This document shows positions 25,598-34,379 of a stretch of DNA of 64,000 nt, piece by piece (positions within the stretch are counted from its first letter, which is position 1; the number at the start of each line of letters is the position of its first letter). The notes under the pieces are model-generated. The model was not told the origin of the DNA. It did not search any database and was given only the letters and a program-made list of their open reading frames with translations. Source of the stretch: Nonomuraea sp. PA05 (GTDB taxonomy: Bacteria > Actinomycetota > Actinomycetes > Streptosporangiales > Streptosporangiaceae); contig NZ_VSEY01000005.1 of the NCBI RefSeq assembly GCF_008086045.1, forward strand, positions 62,001 to 126,000, written 5' to 3'. The position numbers were made by a program, and so were the translations under genes.

Positions 25598-25971
25598 GAG
25601 GCGCGGACGAGCCCACGGACGAACACTGGGTGGATCCGGAGATCATCCGGCCCTATGTCGTGACCCGTGGCCGTACCCAGCCTGCCCACGGCAGGTTCGA
25701 CCTGATCTCCATGGCGCTGGCGATCGGCCCGCCGCCAGGGCCCGACGCCGGGCTGGACCCGGAGCACCTGCGCATACTCCAGCTCTGCCGCGAACCCAAG
25801 TCCGTAGCCGAGATAGCCGCATACCTGGACCTTCCGGCCGGCACCATCCGCGTGCTGCTCGGCGACCTGTTCGACCGCGAACTCGTCTCTGCCCAGGAAC
25901 CAACATCCGAGGTGGACATGCACGACATGAAGCTCTACAGGGCGGTGCTCGATGGTCTTCGCTCGCTCTGA
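25594..25971 (+). CDS. cvnC: DUF742 protein CvnC
   Basis: 125 residues from GTG 25594, which overlaps the cvnB stop. DUF742 features: VRPYVVTRGRTQP-like segment (IIRPYVVTRGRTQPAHG), then a winged-helix-like part LCREPKSVAEIAAYLDLPAGTIRVLLGDL. It is expected to sit in the conservon complex at the membrane. The 3' end overlaps cvnD by 20 bp. Confidence 0.92.
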   Translation: MRGADEPTDEHWVDPEIIRPYVVTRGRTQPAHGRFDLISMALAIGPPPGPDAGLDPEHLRILQLCREPKSVAEIAAYLDLPAGTIRVLLGDLFDRELVSAQEPTSEVDMHDMKLYRAVLDGLRSL

Positions 25972-26539
25972 GCGTCCGCGCCTGCCGACCGCGATCAAGA
26001 TCCTGGTCGCCGGCGGGTTCGGCGCGGGCAAGACGACGATGGTCGGCGCCGTCTCCGAGACCCGGCCGCTGCGCACCGAGGAGGTGCTCACCGACCGCGG
26101 CATCGGCGTCGACGACCTCACCTCCGTCGAGGCCAAGCGCACCACCACCGTGGCGATGGACTTCGGCCGCATCACCCTCGGCAACGACTACGTCCTGTAC
26201 CTGTTCGGCACGCCGGGGCAGGAGCGCTTCTGGTTCGTGTGGGACGAGCTGGCGGAGGGCTCCCTGGGCGCCGTCATCCTCGCCGACACGCGGCGCCTGG
26301 CCGACTGCTTCCCCTCGGTCGACTACTTCGAGCGGCGCGGCACGCCGTTCGTGGTGGCGGTCAACTGCTTCGAAGGGGCGCCCACGTTCGAGCTGGACGA
26401 GGTGCGGCTGGCGCTGCAGCTCAACCCGTCCATCCCGATCATCATGTGCGACGCGCGCAAGCGCGACTCCAGCCGGGAGGTGCTGATCACGCTCGTCAAG
26501 CACTCGGCCCGGCTGCGCGCCGAACCGGTCGGCAGCTGA
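25952..26539 (+). CDS. cvnD: Conservon Ras-like GTPase CvnD
   Basis: 195 residues. Walker A GGFGAGKTT (about 21-29), TTTVAMDFGRI switch I region, switch II GTPGQERF, and VNCFEGA in place of the canonical NKxD, as in other conservon GTPases. It completes the A-B-C-D order. A P450 (often CvnE in other conservons, placed downstream) is not found after cvnD here; instead a P450 and terpene synthases lie upstream on the same strand. The gene ends before a strong bidirectional hairpin. Confidence 0.93.
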   Translation: MVFARSERPRLPTAIKILVAGGFGAGKTTMVGAVSETRPLRTEEVLTDRGIGVDDLTSVEAKRTTTVAMDFGRITLGNDYVLYLFGTPGQERFWFVWDELAEGSLGAVILADTRRLADCFPSVDYFERRGTPFVVAVNCFEGAPTFELDEVRLALQLNPSIPIIMCDARKRDSSREVLITLVKHSARLRAEPVGS

Positions 26540-26549
26540 CGCCCCCCGG

Positions 26550-26575
26550 GCGAGAGGGCCGCCCGGCCCTCTCGC
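26550..26575. terminator. Perfect 11-bp hairpin after the conservon
   Basis: GCGAGAGGGCC-GCCC-GGCCCTCTCGC: two perfect 11-nt arms and a 4-nt loop, between the convergent stops of cvnD (26539) and the histidine phosphatase (26581). It probably ends both transcripts. Confidence 0.85.
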
Positions 26576-26580
26576 GCTGA

Positions 26581-27129
26581 TCAGAACCCGTCCGGCACCG
26601 TGTAGTGCCACCCCGGCTGCCAGGCGAACCGCCCCTCCCCCAGCAGCGCCTCCAGCGAAGCCCCGTCGAGCAGGCAGTCCAGCGCCCACCGGTTCGCGGA
26701 GTGGGCGATCACCAGCACCCGGGCGCCGTCCCAGCCCTTCACGAGGTCGTGCAGGAACGCCCGCGTGGCCGCCATCACCTGGCTGTAGCTCTGCCCGCCG
26801 GGGAACGGCTCGTCGATGTGCCTGGCGCGCCGCTCGGCGATCAGCGCGGCCGGGCTGCCGTTGAGGTCGCCGTAGTCGCACTCCCGCAGCCGCCGGTCCT
26901 GGAGGATCGGCGGGTAGCCGTCGGGGAAGGCGATCCTGGCCGTACGCACGGCGCGGTGCAGGTCGGACACGAACACCGCGGCCAGCCCGTCCGCCCGGCG
27001 GCGCTCGCCGAGTTCGAGCGCCTGGCGGTGGCCGGCGGCCGACAGCTCGCCGGGGAGCCAGCCGGTGGAGATTCCGTCCTCGTTGTCGGTGGTGGTGGCG
27101 TGCGTCTCGTAGATGAGCTCCACGGCCAT
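26581..27129 (-). CDS. Histidine phosphatase family protein, divergent N-motif
   Basis: 182 residues of phosphoglycerate-mutase-like fold. The usual RHG is replaced by YETHATTTDNE; the His is kept but the preceding Arg is not. Downstream SDLHRAVRTARIAF, RECDYGDLNG and VLVIAHSANRWAL match the family, with the second catalytic His in IAHS. ATG 27129 is chosen because the family starts MAVELIYETH; the longer frame upstream is not conserved-looking. A phosphatase acting on small phosphorylated compounds is likely, and the unusual first motif may alter substrate. Confidence 0.8.
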   Translation of the reverse strand: MAVELIYETHATTTDNEDGISTGWLPGELSAAGHRQALELGERRRADGLAAVFVSDLHRAVRTARIAFPDGYPPILQDRRLRECDYGDLNGSPAALIAERRARHIDEPFPGGQSYSQVMAATRAFLHDLVKGWDGARVLVIAHSANRWALDCLLDGASLEALLGEGRFAWQPGWHYTVPDGF

Positions 27130-27269
27130 GGCGGGCCTCCCTGTGGCTCGGTCCTGCACGGCGGGGGGCGGCGGCCCGCCCGGCTGATCTCCATACTGAC
27201 CGCCGGACGCCCGGCAGGACAGGGATCGGCGACATCGTGGCGACGGCGTCCGGCAGAGCACGCCGGGGC

Positions 27270-27968
27270 TCACTCCGTCCAGTCGAGGTAGGCGTCCAGC
27301 GCCGCCGCGCCCCGCAGCATCGCCCGCCCCCTGGCCGACAGCCGGGCCTGCCAGTCGCGCAGCGCGCTCTCCAGCGGCGCCAGCCCGCCCGCCGTGCGGA
27401 CCTGCCGGATCAGCGGCGCGATCTGCTCCAGCAGGTAGCCGCCCCGCCGGAGCTGGTGGGCGAGCTGCGCGTCCCGGACGTCGGCGGCGCTGTAGACGCG
27501 GTAGCCGGTGGCCGGGTCGCGGCGCGGCTCGACCAGCCCGGCCTGCTCCCACTTGCGCAACGTCGCAGGGCGGATCCCCAGCTTCCTGGCCAGCGGGCCG
27601 ATGAAGGTGACGCCGGGCTCCGGCGAGCGCGGCGGCACCAGGGTGCGCAGTGCCTGCTCGACCGCCCGGAGGGTGCCGCGGTCGTCGAGGAGCTGGGCGT
27701 GGCTCTCGTCGATGAGCCGCAGCGCCTCCTCGGTGGCGCCCTCGTTCGCGGCCCGCATGATGGACGTCGCCGTCGCGTGCCCGTGCCCCGGCACCAGGGC
27801 GAGGAACGCGCGCAGCGCCTGGGCGTGGCGGCCCGTGTAGGTGCGGTAGCCGTGCTCGGTGCGCGCGGCGGACGGCAGGATGCCTGCGTCCTCGTAGTTG
27901 CGGACCGCCTGGGTGGACAGGCCGTGCTCGCGCGCCAGGTCCACCGGCCGCAGCCGCCCTCGGGGCAT
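27270..27968 (-). CDS. MerR-family regulator with two HTH domains
   Basis: 232 residues. A first MerR HTH (LRPVDLAREHGLSTQAVRNYEDAGIL, then GYRTYT) at about 5-45, and a second complete one (IGPLARKLGIRPATLRKWEQAGLV, then GYRVYS) at about 118-155 (sequences given in parts); single-HTH members are the rule. ATG 27968 has GGTGAGG upstream. It is divergent from an erythromycin-esterase-like gene with 120 bp between, a typical regulator and resistance-gene pair. Two HTHs in one chain could bind a composite operator or recognise different sites. Confidence 0.85.
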   Translation of the reverse strand: MPRGRLRPVDLAREHGLSTQAVRNYEDAGILPSAARTEHGYRTYTGRHAQALRAFLALVPGHGHATATSIMRAANEGATEEALRLIDESHAQLLDDRGTLRAVEQALRTLVPPRSPEPGVTFIGPLARKLGIRPATLRKWEQAGLVEPRRDPATGYRVYSAADVRDAQLAHQLRRGGYLLEQIAPLIRQVRTAGGLAPLESALRDWQARLSARGRAMLRGAAALDAYLDWTE

Positions 27969-28020
27969 GACGTACCTCACCAGGTTGAGGGTCCGGCGGG
28001 GGTGGTGCGACGGATCCACG

Positions 28021-28046
28021 GTCAAAGTCTCAACAGGAGCTTCAAC
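28021..28046. promoter_or_regulatory. Candidate MerR operator
   Basis: GTCAAAGTCTC and GGAGCTTCAAC face each other around AACA in the divergent region between merR and the esterase-like gene. The arms agree imperfectly (conserved GT, AAG and C positions) and the element is placed where a MerR protein would twist a promoter. No good -35/-10 pair with known spacing could be fixed. Confidence 0.3.
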
Positions 28047-28088
28047 GATACCGTGGAAGGTACGTCTCCGGCAGAACAGGACCGTGTC

Positions 28089-29333
28089 ATGCATGCTGCC
28101 CCGTCGGTCGCCGACGCCGCCCGGGATCTCGACGTCGAGGGCGTCGCCGCCGTCACCCGGTTCGTCCGTTCGCTGCCCGCCCGTCCCCGGCTGCTGGGGC
28201 TGGGCGAGGCGATGCACGACGAGCGGCCGGTCCACGAGCTGCGCAACGAGATCTTCAGGGAGCTGGTCGAGCGGGAGGGTTTCCGCGCGTTCGCCATCGA
28301 GAGCGACTGCGTGGCGGGCCTGCTCGTGGACGAGTACGTCCGGACGGGCGAGGGCTCGCTGGACGAGGTCATGCGGGCCGGGTTCAGCCACGGCTTCTGG
28401 GACCGGGAGGCGACCCGCGACCTCCTCCGGTGGATGCGCGCGTACAACGAGGGCCGTCCCGGCGGGGAGCGGCTGCGTTTCTTCGGCTTCGACGCGCCCT
28501 TGGAGATGATGAGCGCGGCCAGCCCTCGTCACACGCTCGTCGGGCTGTACGACTACCTGTCGGCGGCCGGCGTCCCTCTCCCCTGCTCCCGCGACACCCT
28601 GGAGCGCCTGCTCGGGCCCGACGAGCGGTGGACGGACCAGGCCGCCGCCATGGACCCGTCCCGGTCGGTGGGGAACTCCCCCGACGTCGCCGAGCTGCGG
28701 CTGCTCGCCGACGACCTCGTGCCGCTGCTCACCACGCACGCGCCGCACCTGATCCCCGCGACCTCAGGCACGGACCGGGAGCGGGCGGAGTGGGAGCGGG
28801 CGCACCTGTACGCGCGCACCGCCACGGGGCTGCTGCGCTACCACGCGGGCATGGCAGACCCGTCGCCGCAGCGCGTCGCGCGGCTGCTGGGCCTGCGCGA
28901 CGCGATGATGGCCGACAACCTGGAGGCCGTCGCCCGGCACGGGCCCGCGCTGGTCTTCGCCCACAACCGGCACCTGCAGCGGGAGATCAGCCGGTGGCGG
29001 CTCGCGGACCTGGACCTGGAGTGGTGGAGCGCGGGAGCCATCATCGCCGCCCGCCTGGGCACCGGGTACGCCTTCCTGGCCTCAGGGCTCGGCGCCGTCC
29101 GCCACCAGGGGCTCGGGGACCCGGACCCCGGGACGGTGGAAGGGGTGCTGGCCGCCCTCCCCGGGCAGCGGTACCTGGTCGACTCCCGGATGCTGGCGTC
29201 GGCCCTGGAGGGGGCCAAGCTCACCCAGCGGACAGACACAGCGGACAACTACGGATATTTCCCGCTTGATCCGGATCAGCTCGGCGCGACCGACGGGATC
29301 ATCTTCGTCAAAGACGTGGCAGGAGGACCCTGA
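28089..29333 (+). CDS. Erythromycin-esterase-like hydrolase
   Basis: 414 residues. Family marks: LLGLGEAMHDERPVHELR (His and Glu of the active site), FRAFAIESDCVAGLLVDEYV, GFSHGFWDREATRDLLRWMRAYN, and FAHNRHLQRE. EreA/EreB-type enzymes open macrolide lactones, but most actinobacterial homologues have unknown substrates. It is divergent from a MerR regulator, which suggests inducible expression. The start ATG 28089 is in frame with AGGA upstream. The 3' end overlaps the opposing glycosidase-like gene by 58 bp. Confidence 0.85.
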   Translation: MHAAPSVADAARDLDVEGVAAVTRFVRSLPARPRLLGLGEAMHDERPVHELRNEIFRELVEREGFRAFAIESDCVAGLLVDEYVRTGEGSLDEVMRAGFSHGFWDREATRDLLRWMRAYNEGRPGGERLRFFGFDAPLEMMSAASPRHTLVGLYDYLSAAGVPLPCSRDTLERLLGPDERWTDQAAAMDPSRSVGNSPDVAELRLLADDLVPLLTTHAPHLIPATSGTDRERAEWERAHLYARTATGLLRYHAGMADPSPQRVARLLGLRDAMMADNLEAVARHGPALVFAHNRHLQREISRWRLADLDLEWWSAGAIIAARLGTGYAFLASGLGAVRHQGLGDPDPGTVEGVLAALPGQRYLVDSRMLASALEGAKLTQRTDTADNYGYFPLDPDQLGATDGIIFVKDVAGGP

Positions 29334-31177
29334 CCCCTGAGCACCTGCTCGCACGCCAGCAGCAGCACCCCCGCGCTCCAGGCGTGCGACAGCGTCAGGT
29401 ACATGCCCTTCGGCTGGAAGCAGTCCGTCTGGTAGTAACGCTCGGTGATCATGCCCCGGTAGGCGTTGAGGTCGCCGTCGGCCGCGGGGAGGAGCTGGCG
29501 GAAGCAGTCCAGCGTCTCGTACGCCCGTTCCGCGTAGTACGGGTCGCCCAGCGCCTCCGACAGCTCCACCAGCTCGGCCGTGCACACCAGCCCGTACGCG
29601 TGCAGGTGCTGATTCGACGGCGAGGCCTGGTCGGCGCCCCGGGTGGCGAAGCCGTAGCGGCCGAGCGGGGTGCGGGGGCCGAAGCGCACGTTGTAGGTGT
29701 AGCGGAAGGTGAGCGTCCAGTCGGCGGCGCGGCGGGCCAGGTCGAGCCAGCGGGCCGCGCCCGTGCGGCGGTGCAGCGCCATGTACGCCATCACCGCCGC
29801 GTACCCGTCCTCCGAGGTGGGGGCCAGGTCCACGTCCTCGGGCGCGCCGTAGACGAACTCGTCATCCACGAACGAGGCGTAGTACTCCCCCGCCCGCTCG
29901 GCCGCCCGCAGGTGGTCAGGGTCGCCGGACTCGGCGAGCGCGGCCACCCAGGTCAGGCCGGACGCGCCGGACCAGGACAGGACCTCGCCGGTGGCCGCGT
30001 GGTGCAGCGTGCCGAGGTTGCCGTCGGCGCGCTGGCGGGCGGCCATGACCCGCAGGTTGGAGCGGGCGGCCGCCTCCCAGGCCGGGTCGTGGCGCAGGCG
30101 CAGCGCGCGCAGCAGGAAGAGGGTGGCCTCCCCGAGCGTGCGCGCGTGCAGGGCGTCCTTGACGTGGCTCCAGCTCTGCGACCAGCCCGACTTCCGGTAC
30201 CAGGTGCCCCAGAACGTCCCCGACGGCGACAGGTTCGCGCAGATGAAGCCGATGACCCGTTCAGCGGCGGCGACGTGCTCGGGCCGTCCCCTCCGCAGCC
30301 CGTGCTCCAGGAGCGCCGCCGCCCACGGGATCCCGCTCACCCAGCCGACGTGCATGGCCTGCCGGTCCACCCGCTCGCCGTCGGTCCCACTCACCTCCCT
30401 GTCGAACCCGACCGTCTCCAGCAGCACACCGGGGTCGGGGTCGTAGTGCCAGCGGTACAGGCCCTCGGCCGCGATGTCGGCGGCCTGCGCCACGTCCTCC
30501 CACGGCTCGACGGGGGCGGCGGGCAGGCGCAGGTCGCGGTCCTCACGCAGGAGCGGCGCGTACGCGTGCCGGTCCGCGGGCAGCGCGCTGGTCGCGAGCG
30601 TGAGGACATGTGTCTCGCCCGGCTGCCACACGTGCGTGGCGGCGCGGGCGGGCAGTGCCAGCGCGGAGCCGTAGTAGGTGACGGGGAACTCGCGGTACGG
30701 GAACAGCAGCGCGATCGTGGCCCGTCCCGTCTCGTGCTCGATGGCCAGGCCGGTGGGCCCGAGCGGCGAGTGCTCGTCCGCGATCAGCGCCGTGCCGCCT
30801 GTGTCGCCCCAGACGAGGACGGCGGGGGTGGCGGCGCGGTCGGCGCGGAAGCCCCAGCGGGCCGAGACCATCTCCTCGGGGCGGTCGGCGCCCGGCTCGA
30901 AGCGGGGGAAGACGCGCTGGCAGGCCTCCGGGCGGTTCTCGCCGTAGAAGAGGCCGGGGATGAGCCACCACGGGTCGCCGACGGCCGTCACCGACCTGCT
31001 CACGCGGACGGTCGCGGCGGCCGGTTCCGCGCCGTCGTACCGGATGGTGAGGGTCAGCTCGCGGCGGCCCGTGGGGCGCCGCTCGCCCCACGCCCACCCG
31101 ACGCTGAAAGCGTCCAGGGGCTCCACCAGTACCTCGCCGCCGTCAGGATCCGGGACGACGAAGGCGCCCGTGGTCAC
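29276..31177 (-). CDS. Six-hairpin glycosidase-like protein of the mannosidase operon
   Basis: 633 residues, no signal peptide. The N-terminal third is beta-rich; from about 240 helical repeats resembling an (alpha/alpha)6 barrel follow, with WHYDPDPG, GWVSGIPWAAALL, GTWYRKSGWSQSWSHVKDALHARTLGEATLFLL and RYYQTDCFQPKGM (given in parts). Specific GH family not recognised; exo-acting glycosidase or lyase activity is inferred. GTG 31177 overlaps the mannosidase stop (GTGA), making it the last gene of the ROK-SIS-GH38 operon. The tail overlaps the opposing esterase-like gene. Confidence 0.65.
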   Translation of the reverse strand: MTTGAFVVPDPDGGEVLVEPLDAFSVGWAWGERRPTGRRELTLTIRYDGAEPAAATVRVSRSVTAVGDPWWLIPGLFYGENRPEACQRVFPRFEPGADRPEEMVSARWGFRADRAATPAVLVWGDTGGTALIADEHSPLGPTGLAIEHETGRATIALLFPYREFPVTYYGSALALPARAATHVWQPGETHVLTLATSALPADRHAYAPLLREDRDLRLPAAPVEPWEDVAQAADIAAEGLYRWHYDPDPGVLLETVGFDREVSGTDGERVDRQAMHVGWVSGIPWAAALLEHGLRRGRPEHVAAAERVIGFICANLSPSGTFWGTWYRKSGWSQSWSHVKDALHARTLGEATLFLLRALRLRHDPAWEAAARSNLRVMAARQRADGNLGTLHHAATGEVLSWSGASGLTWVAALAESGDPDHLRAAERAGEYYASFVDDEFVYGAPEDVDLAPTSEDGYAAVMAYMALHRRTGAARWLDLARRAADWTLTFRYTYNVRFGPRTPLGRYGFATRGADQASPSNQHLHAYGLVCTAELVELSEALGDPYYAERAYETLDCFRQLLPAADGDLNAYRGMITERYYQTDCFQPKGMYLTLSHAWSAGVLLLACEQVLRGQGPPATSLTKMIPSVAPS

Positions 31178-33741
31178 CAGGCCTCCACGGTGCAGGCGCC
31201 CTTGCGCACCCCCAGCTCGACCAGGTCCGTCTCCACCGCGGAGAGCGGGTCGTCCAGCGGGATCCGGAACGTGCGGATCTGGCACGGCCCGAAGTCGGCG
31301 ATCACCCTGACCCCGGCCATCGGAATGTTCAGCACCGCCACCCCGGCCTGCCCGGTCGTCTCGACCGCCCGCACGACGAGGTCGCGCGGCGCGTCCTCGT
31401 GCAGCTTGACCGCCGTGACCATGACCTGCGCGCCGCCGTCGTCCAGGTAGCCGCGCGCGCTGGGCAGCGGGCCGTCGTGGAAGCTCTCCAGCATCGCCCG
31501 CACCGGCGAGCCGAGCAGCGCGGCCCGCCGGGTGAGCCCGGCGGTCCGCCAGTCGCCGCCGTGCGGCACCAGCAGGTACGAGAACCGCTGCGTCCCCTGG
31601 TCCTGGAAGGAGTAGTAGCCGTCGGGGTCGAGCAGCCGGGGGTCGTGCCAGGAGTAGACCGGGCTGCGCACGGCGGTGATGCCGATGCTGTGGCTGCGCC
31701 CGGGGCTCGGCGGGGAGACGTCGTAGCCGTGCTTGGCGTTGTTCACCACGGCCAGGCCGGCGCGGGCGCCGCCCACGGAGCCCGACAGGTCCACCCACGA
31801 CTGGGCGGGCTCCTCGGCTCCGTCGATGGGCCTGTTCAGGTGGCCGAACGGGATCTCGTAGGTGGCCACGGGGCTCTCCAGACCGACGGGGAAACGCAGC
31901 TTCATCAGGTGCGCCTGCTCCCGCCAGTCGAGGGTGACCCGCACCTCGACGGCGTCGTCGCCGCCCGCGCCCAGGATGAACTCCTCCGCCATCGTGGAGC
32001 TGCCCCACTCGCGCTCGACGCGCAGGCGGGCCCGCAGCGGGCCGTGCTCGCGCAGCACGATGCCGGTGGTGACCATCTCCTCGCCCGGCCAGTCGTAGGA
32101 GACGACCCGGTGGCCCCAGGTGTCGGTGGGGTCCTCGCAGACCTGGGTGTGCGGGCCGGACGCGCCGGCCAGCAGGTCGACGCCGGTGCGCTTGTCGAGC
32201 AGGCGGGACAGCCAGCCGGTGACGGGGTCGAGCTCCAGCCGCAGGACGTCGTTCTCCAGCTGGTGCGCGGACGCGAGGAGGGTGCCGCCCGGGTGCGCGC
32301 CCGGCCCCTGCCGCAGCCGGTAGAGACGGTAGCCGAGCGCGGGCAGCTCCGCCTGGAACACGGTGGCGCCGCGTCCCTTGTCGTCGGTGGTGGCGACCGA
32401 CTGGGTGCGCTGGCAGGGCACGTCGGCGCCGTCCGCGTCCACGACGTGCACGCCGTTGGGAGCCAGGCCGTACTGCATCTCGACCCGGGTGGTGACCGGC
32501 CACGGGTGCGGGTTGAACACGACGACCGGCTGCGTGCCGCTCTCCTCCGGCACCGCGATGTCGCGGGCGATCACGTTGTGCGCCCTGGTGATGATCCGCT
32601 TGGAGATCGCGACGGCCTCGCCGAGCTGGTCGCGGGCGTCGTCGTAGGCGGGCTCGATGGCCGAGCCGGGCAGCACGTCGTGGAACTGGTTGAACAGCAC
32701 CTGCTTCCAGGCCCGCTCCAGGTCGGCGCGGGCGTCGTGACCGGCGACGGCGGCCCACCGCTCGGCCGACAGCACCGCCGCCTGCGCCCTGCGCTGCCAG
32801 GCCTTGATGCCGGAGTGCGCGGAGTAGCAGCCGGCCGCGTGGTGCTGCAGGTCGTCGCGCCACACGGGCAGCTCCGCGAGGCCCTGCTCGCCCAGCCGCT
32901 TGGCCATCTCGTCGAAGTAGCGGCGCGGGGACGACATCGTCAGCTCCCCGAACGTGCCCATCCGGTCGTAGCGGTGGATGGACTCGATGTTGGCCCTGGT
33001 GGGGCCGCCGCCGTGGTTGCCCACCCCGTAGAAGATCATCAGGTCGCCGAGCGAGCGGTCGAGCTGGCCGAGCGCCTTCTCCGTCTGGCCCGCGACCTCG
33101 CCGGGCGGGCTGCAGTACTCGAACGGGATGCGGTAGGCCAGCACCCGGCTGCCGTCCGGCGACTCCCACCAGAACATGGTGCCCGGCAGCTCGCTCTCGT
33201 GCGGGCCCGGGCGCAGGAAGCAGTAGGAGTCCATGCCCTGCCCGCGCAGGATGGCGGGGAGCATCGCGTTGTGGCCGAACGGGTCCACGTTCATCCCGAC
33301 CGACGCCGTGACGCCGAACTTCTCCTTCAGGTAGCGCTGCCCGTACAGGCCCTGGCGGACGAACGACTCGCCCGACGGCATGTTGCAGTCGGGCTCCACC
33401 CACCAGCCGCCCGCCATCACCCAGCGGCCCTCGGCCACCTTCTCCTGGATCCTGGCGAACAGCTCCGGGTCCGACTCCTCCACCCACGACAGCAGCACGA
33501 CCTGGTCGCAGGTGAAGACGAAGTCGGGGTACTCGTCCATGCGGTGGATCGCCGACCAGAACGTGGCCCGCGCCTCCTGGTAGCCCTCCTGCCACGGCCA
33601 CAGCCACACCGGGTCGAGGTGCGCGTTCCCGATCATGTGCAGGGTGCGGGCCGGGGACGCCGCGGGCCTGGGGGCCCTGGCGAGGTCGCGCGGCTGGCTG
33701 CCGGAGGGCGCGTTCGACATGGGGGCCGCGCGCCTCGTCAT
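31174..33741 (-). CDS. Alpha-mannosidase, GH38
   Basis: 855 residues, cytoplasmic. Zinc site NAHLDPVWLWPWQEG (His41, Asp43), nucleophile segment GMNVDPFGHNAMLP (Asp153), and NQFHDVLPGSAI later in the catalytic domain are GH38 hallmarks; beta domains fill the C-terminal half. The length fits the family. It starts at ATG 33741 overlapping the SIS gene stop (ATGA). With a sugar kinase and an isomerase in the same operon, it should release mannose from imported mannosides, which the kinase may then phosphorylate. Confidence 0.92.
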   Translation of the reverse strand: MTRRAAPMSNAPSGSQPRDLARAPRPAASPARTLHMIGNAHLDPVWLWPWQEGYQEARATFWSAIHRMDEYPDFVFTCDQVVLLSWVEESDPELFARIQEKVAEGRWVMAGGWWVEPDCNMPSGESFVRQGLYGQRYLKEKFGVTASVGMNVDPFGHNAMLPAILRGQGMDSYCFLRPGPHESELPGTMFWWESPDGSRVLAYRIPFEYCSPPGEVAGQTEKALGQLDRSLGDLMIFYGVGNHGGGPTRANIESIHRYDRMGTFGELTMSSPRRYFDEMAKRLGEQGLAELPVWRDDLQHHAAGCYSAHSGIKAWQRRAQAAVLSAERWAAVAGHDARADLERAWKQVLFNQFHDVLPGSAIEPAYDDARDQLGEAVAISKRIITRAHNVIARDIAVPEESGTQPVVVFNPHPWPVTTRVEMQYGLAPNGVHVVDADGADVPCQRTQSVATTDDKGRGATVFQAELPALGYRLYRLRQGPGAHPGGTLLASAHQLENDVLRLELDPVTGWLSRLLDKRTGVDLLAGASGPHTQVCEDPTDTWGHRVVSYDWPGEEMVTTGIVLREHGPLRARLRVEREWGSSTMAEEFILGAGGDDAVEVRVTLDWREQAHLMKLRFPVGLESPVATYEIPFGHLNRPIDGAEEPAQSWVDLSGSVGGARAGLAVVNNAKHGYDVSPPSPGRSHSIGITAVRSPVYSWHDPRLLDPDGYYSFQDQGTQRFSYLLVPHGGDWRTAGLTRRAALLGSPVRAMLESFHDGPLPSARGYLDDGGAQVMVTAVKLHEDAPRDLVVRAVETTGQAGVAVLNIPMAGVRVIADFGPCQIRTFRIPLDDPLSAVETDLVELGVRKGACTVEAW

Positions 33742-34331
33742 GCGGCCGCCCACGCGTCGACCTTCTCGCTGATCATGTGCAGCATCAGTGTGTGGATCTC
33801 CTGGATGCGCGGTGTCTCTGAACTGGGGGCGAGGAGGAGGTGATCGGCGTACTTGACCGCGGCGCCGCCGTCGCCACCGCCGAACAGCAACGTCACCGCG
33901 CCGTTGGACTGTGCGGCCTCGAGCGCGCTGACCACGTTGGGCGAGTTGCCGCTGGTGGTGAACGCCGCCACGACGTCGCCCGGACGGGCAAGCGCCCGGA
34001 CCTGACGGGCGAAGACGTCATCATAGGCGTAGTCGTTGGCTATGCACGTCATAACGGTCGCATCCGTGGTGAGCGTGACCGTGGGGAGCGGGCGGCGGTC
34101 GCGCTTGTAGTGGCCGATCAGCTCGCCGGTGAGGTGCTGGGCGTCGGCCGCGCTGCCGCCGTTGCCCATCGTGTAGAGGGTGCCGCCGCGGGTGAAGGTC
34201 TCGATGAGCAGGTCGGCGGCGGCCTCCACGGCGGGCAGGAGCGCCGCCATGCCGCGGGCGGCGGCCAGGTGGCCGGCCACGTGTTCGGCGAGGACGTCGG
34301 GGATCGGGGGCATCGGGGGAAGATCAGGCAT
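33738..34331 (-). CDS. SIS-domain phosphosugar isomerase (GmhA-like)
   Basis: 197 residues. SIS motifs: LYTMGNGGSAADAQHLTGEL and AAFTTSGNSPNVVSALEAA bind the phosphosugar; the length and overall pattern fit GmhA/phosphoheptose isomerases and DiaA. In this setting it more likely isomerises or senses a sugar phosphate made by the ROK kinase. It overlaps the downstream alpha-mannosidase by ATGA and is 48 bp from the kinase gene upstream. Confidence 0.85.
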   Translation of the reverse strand: MPDLPPMPPIPDVLAEHVAGHLAAARGMAALLPAVEAAADLLIETFTRGGTLYTMGNGGSAADAQHLTGELIGHYKRDRRPLPTVTLTTDATVMTCIANDYAYDDVFARQVRALARPGDVVAAFTTSGNSPNVVSALEAAQSNGAVTLLFGGGDGGAAVKYADHLLLAPSSETPRIQEIHTLMLHMISEKVDAWAAA

Positions 34332-34379
34332 GGGGTCTTTCCTGCGGCGAGATCAGGGGGATGCGCGGGGCCGGTGGCG

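Noticed and set aside
26581..27129. Histidine phosphatase considered a pseudoenzyme because RHG is missing
   Set aside because: The catalytic His of the first motif and the second His (IAHS) are both kept, and the remaining motifs are intact.
31399..33843. 814-codon plus-strand frame opposite the alpha-mannosidase
   Set aside because: Shadow frame; the minus strand encodes an intact GH38 protein.
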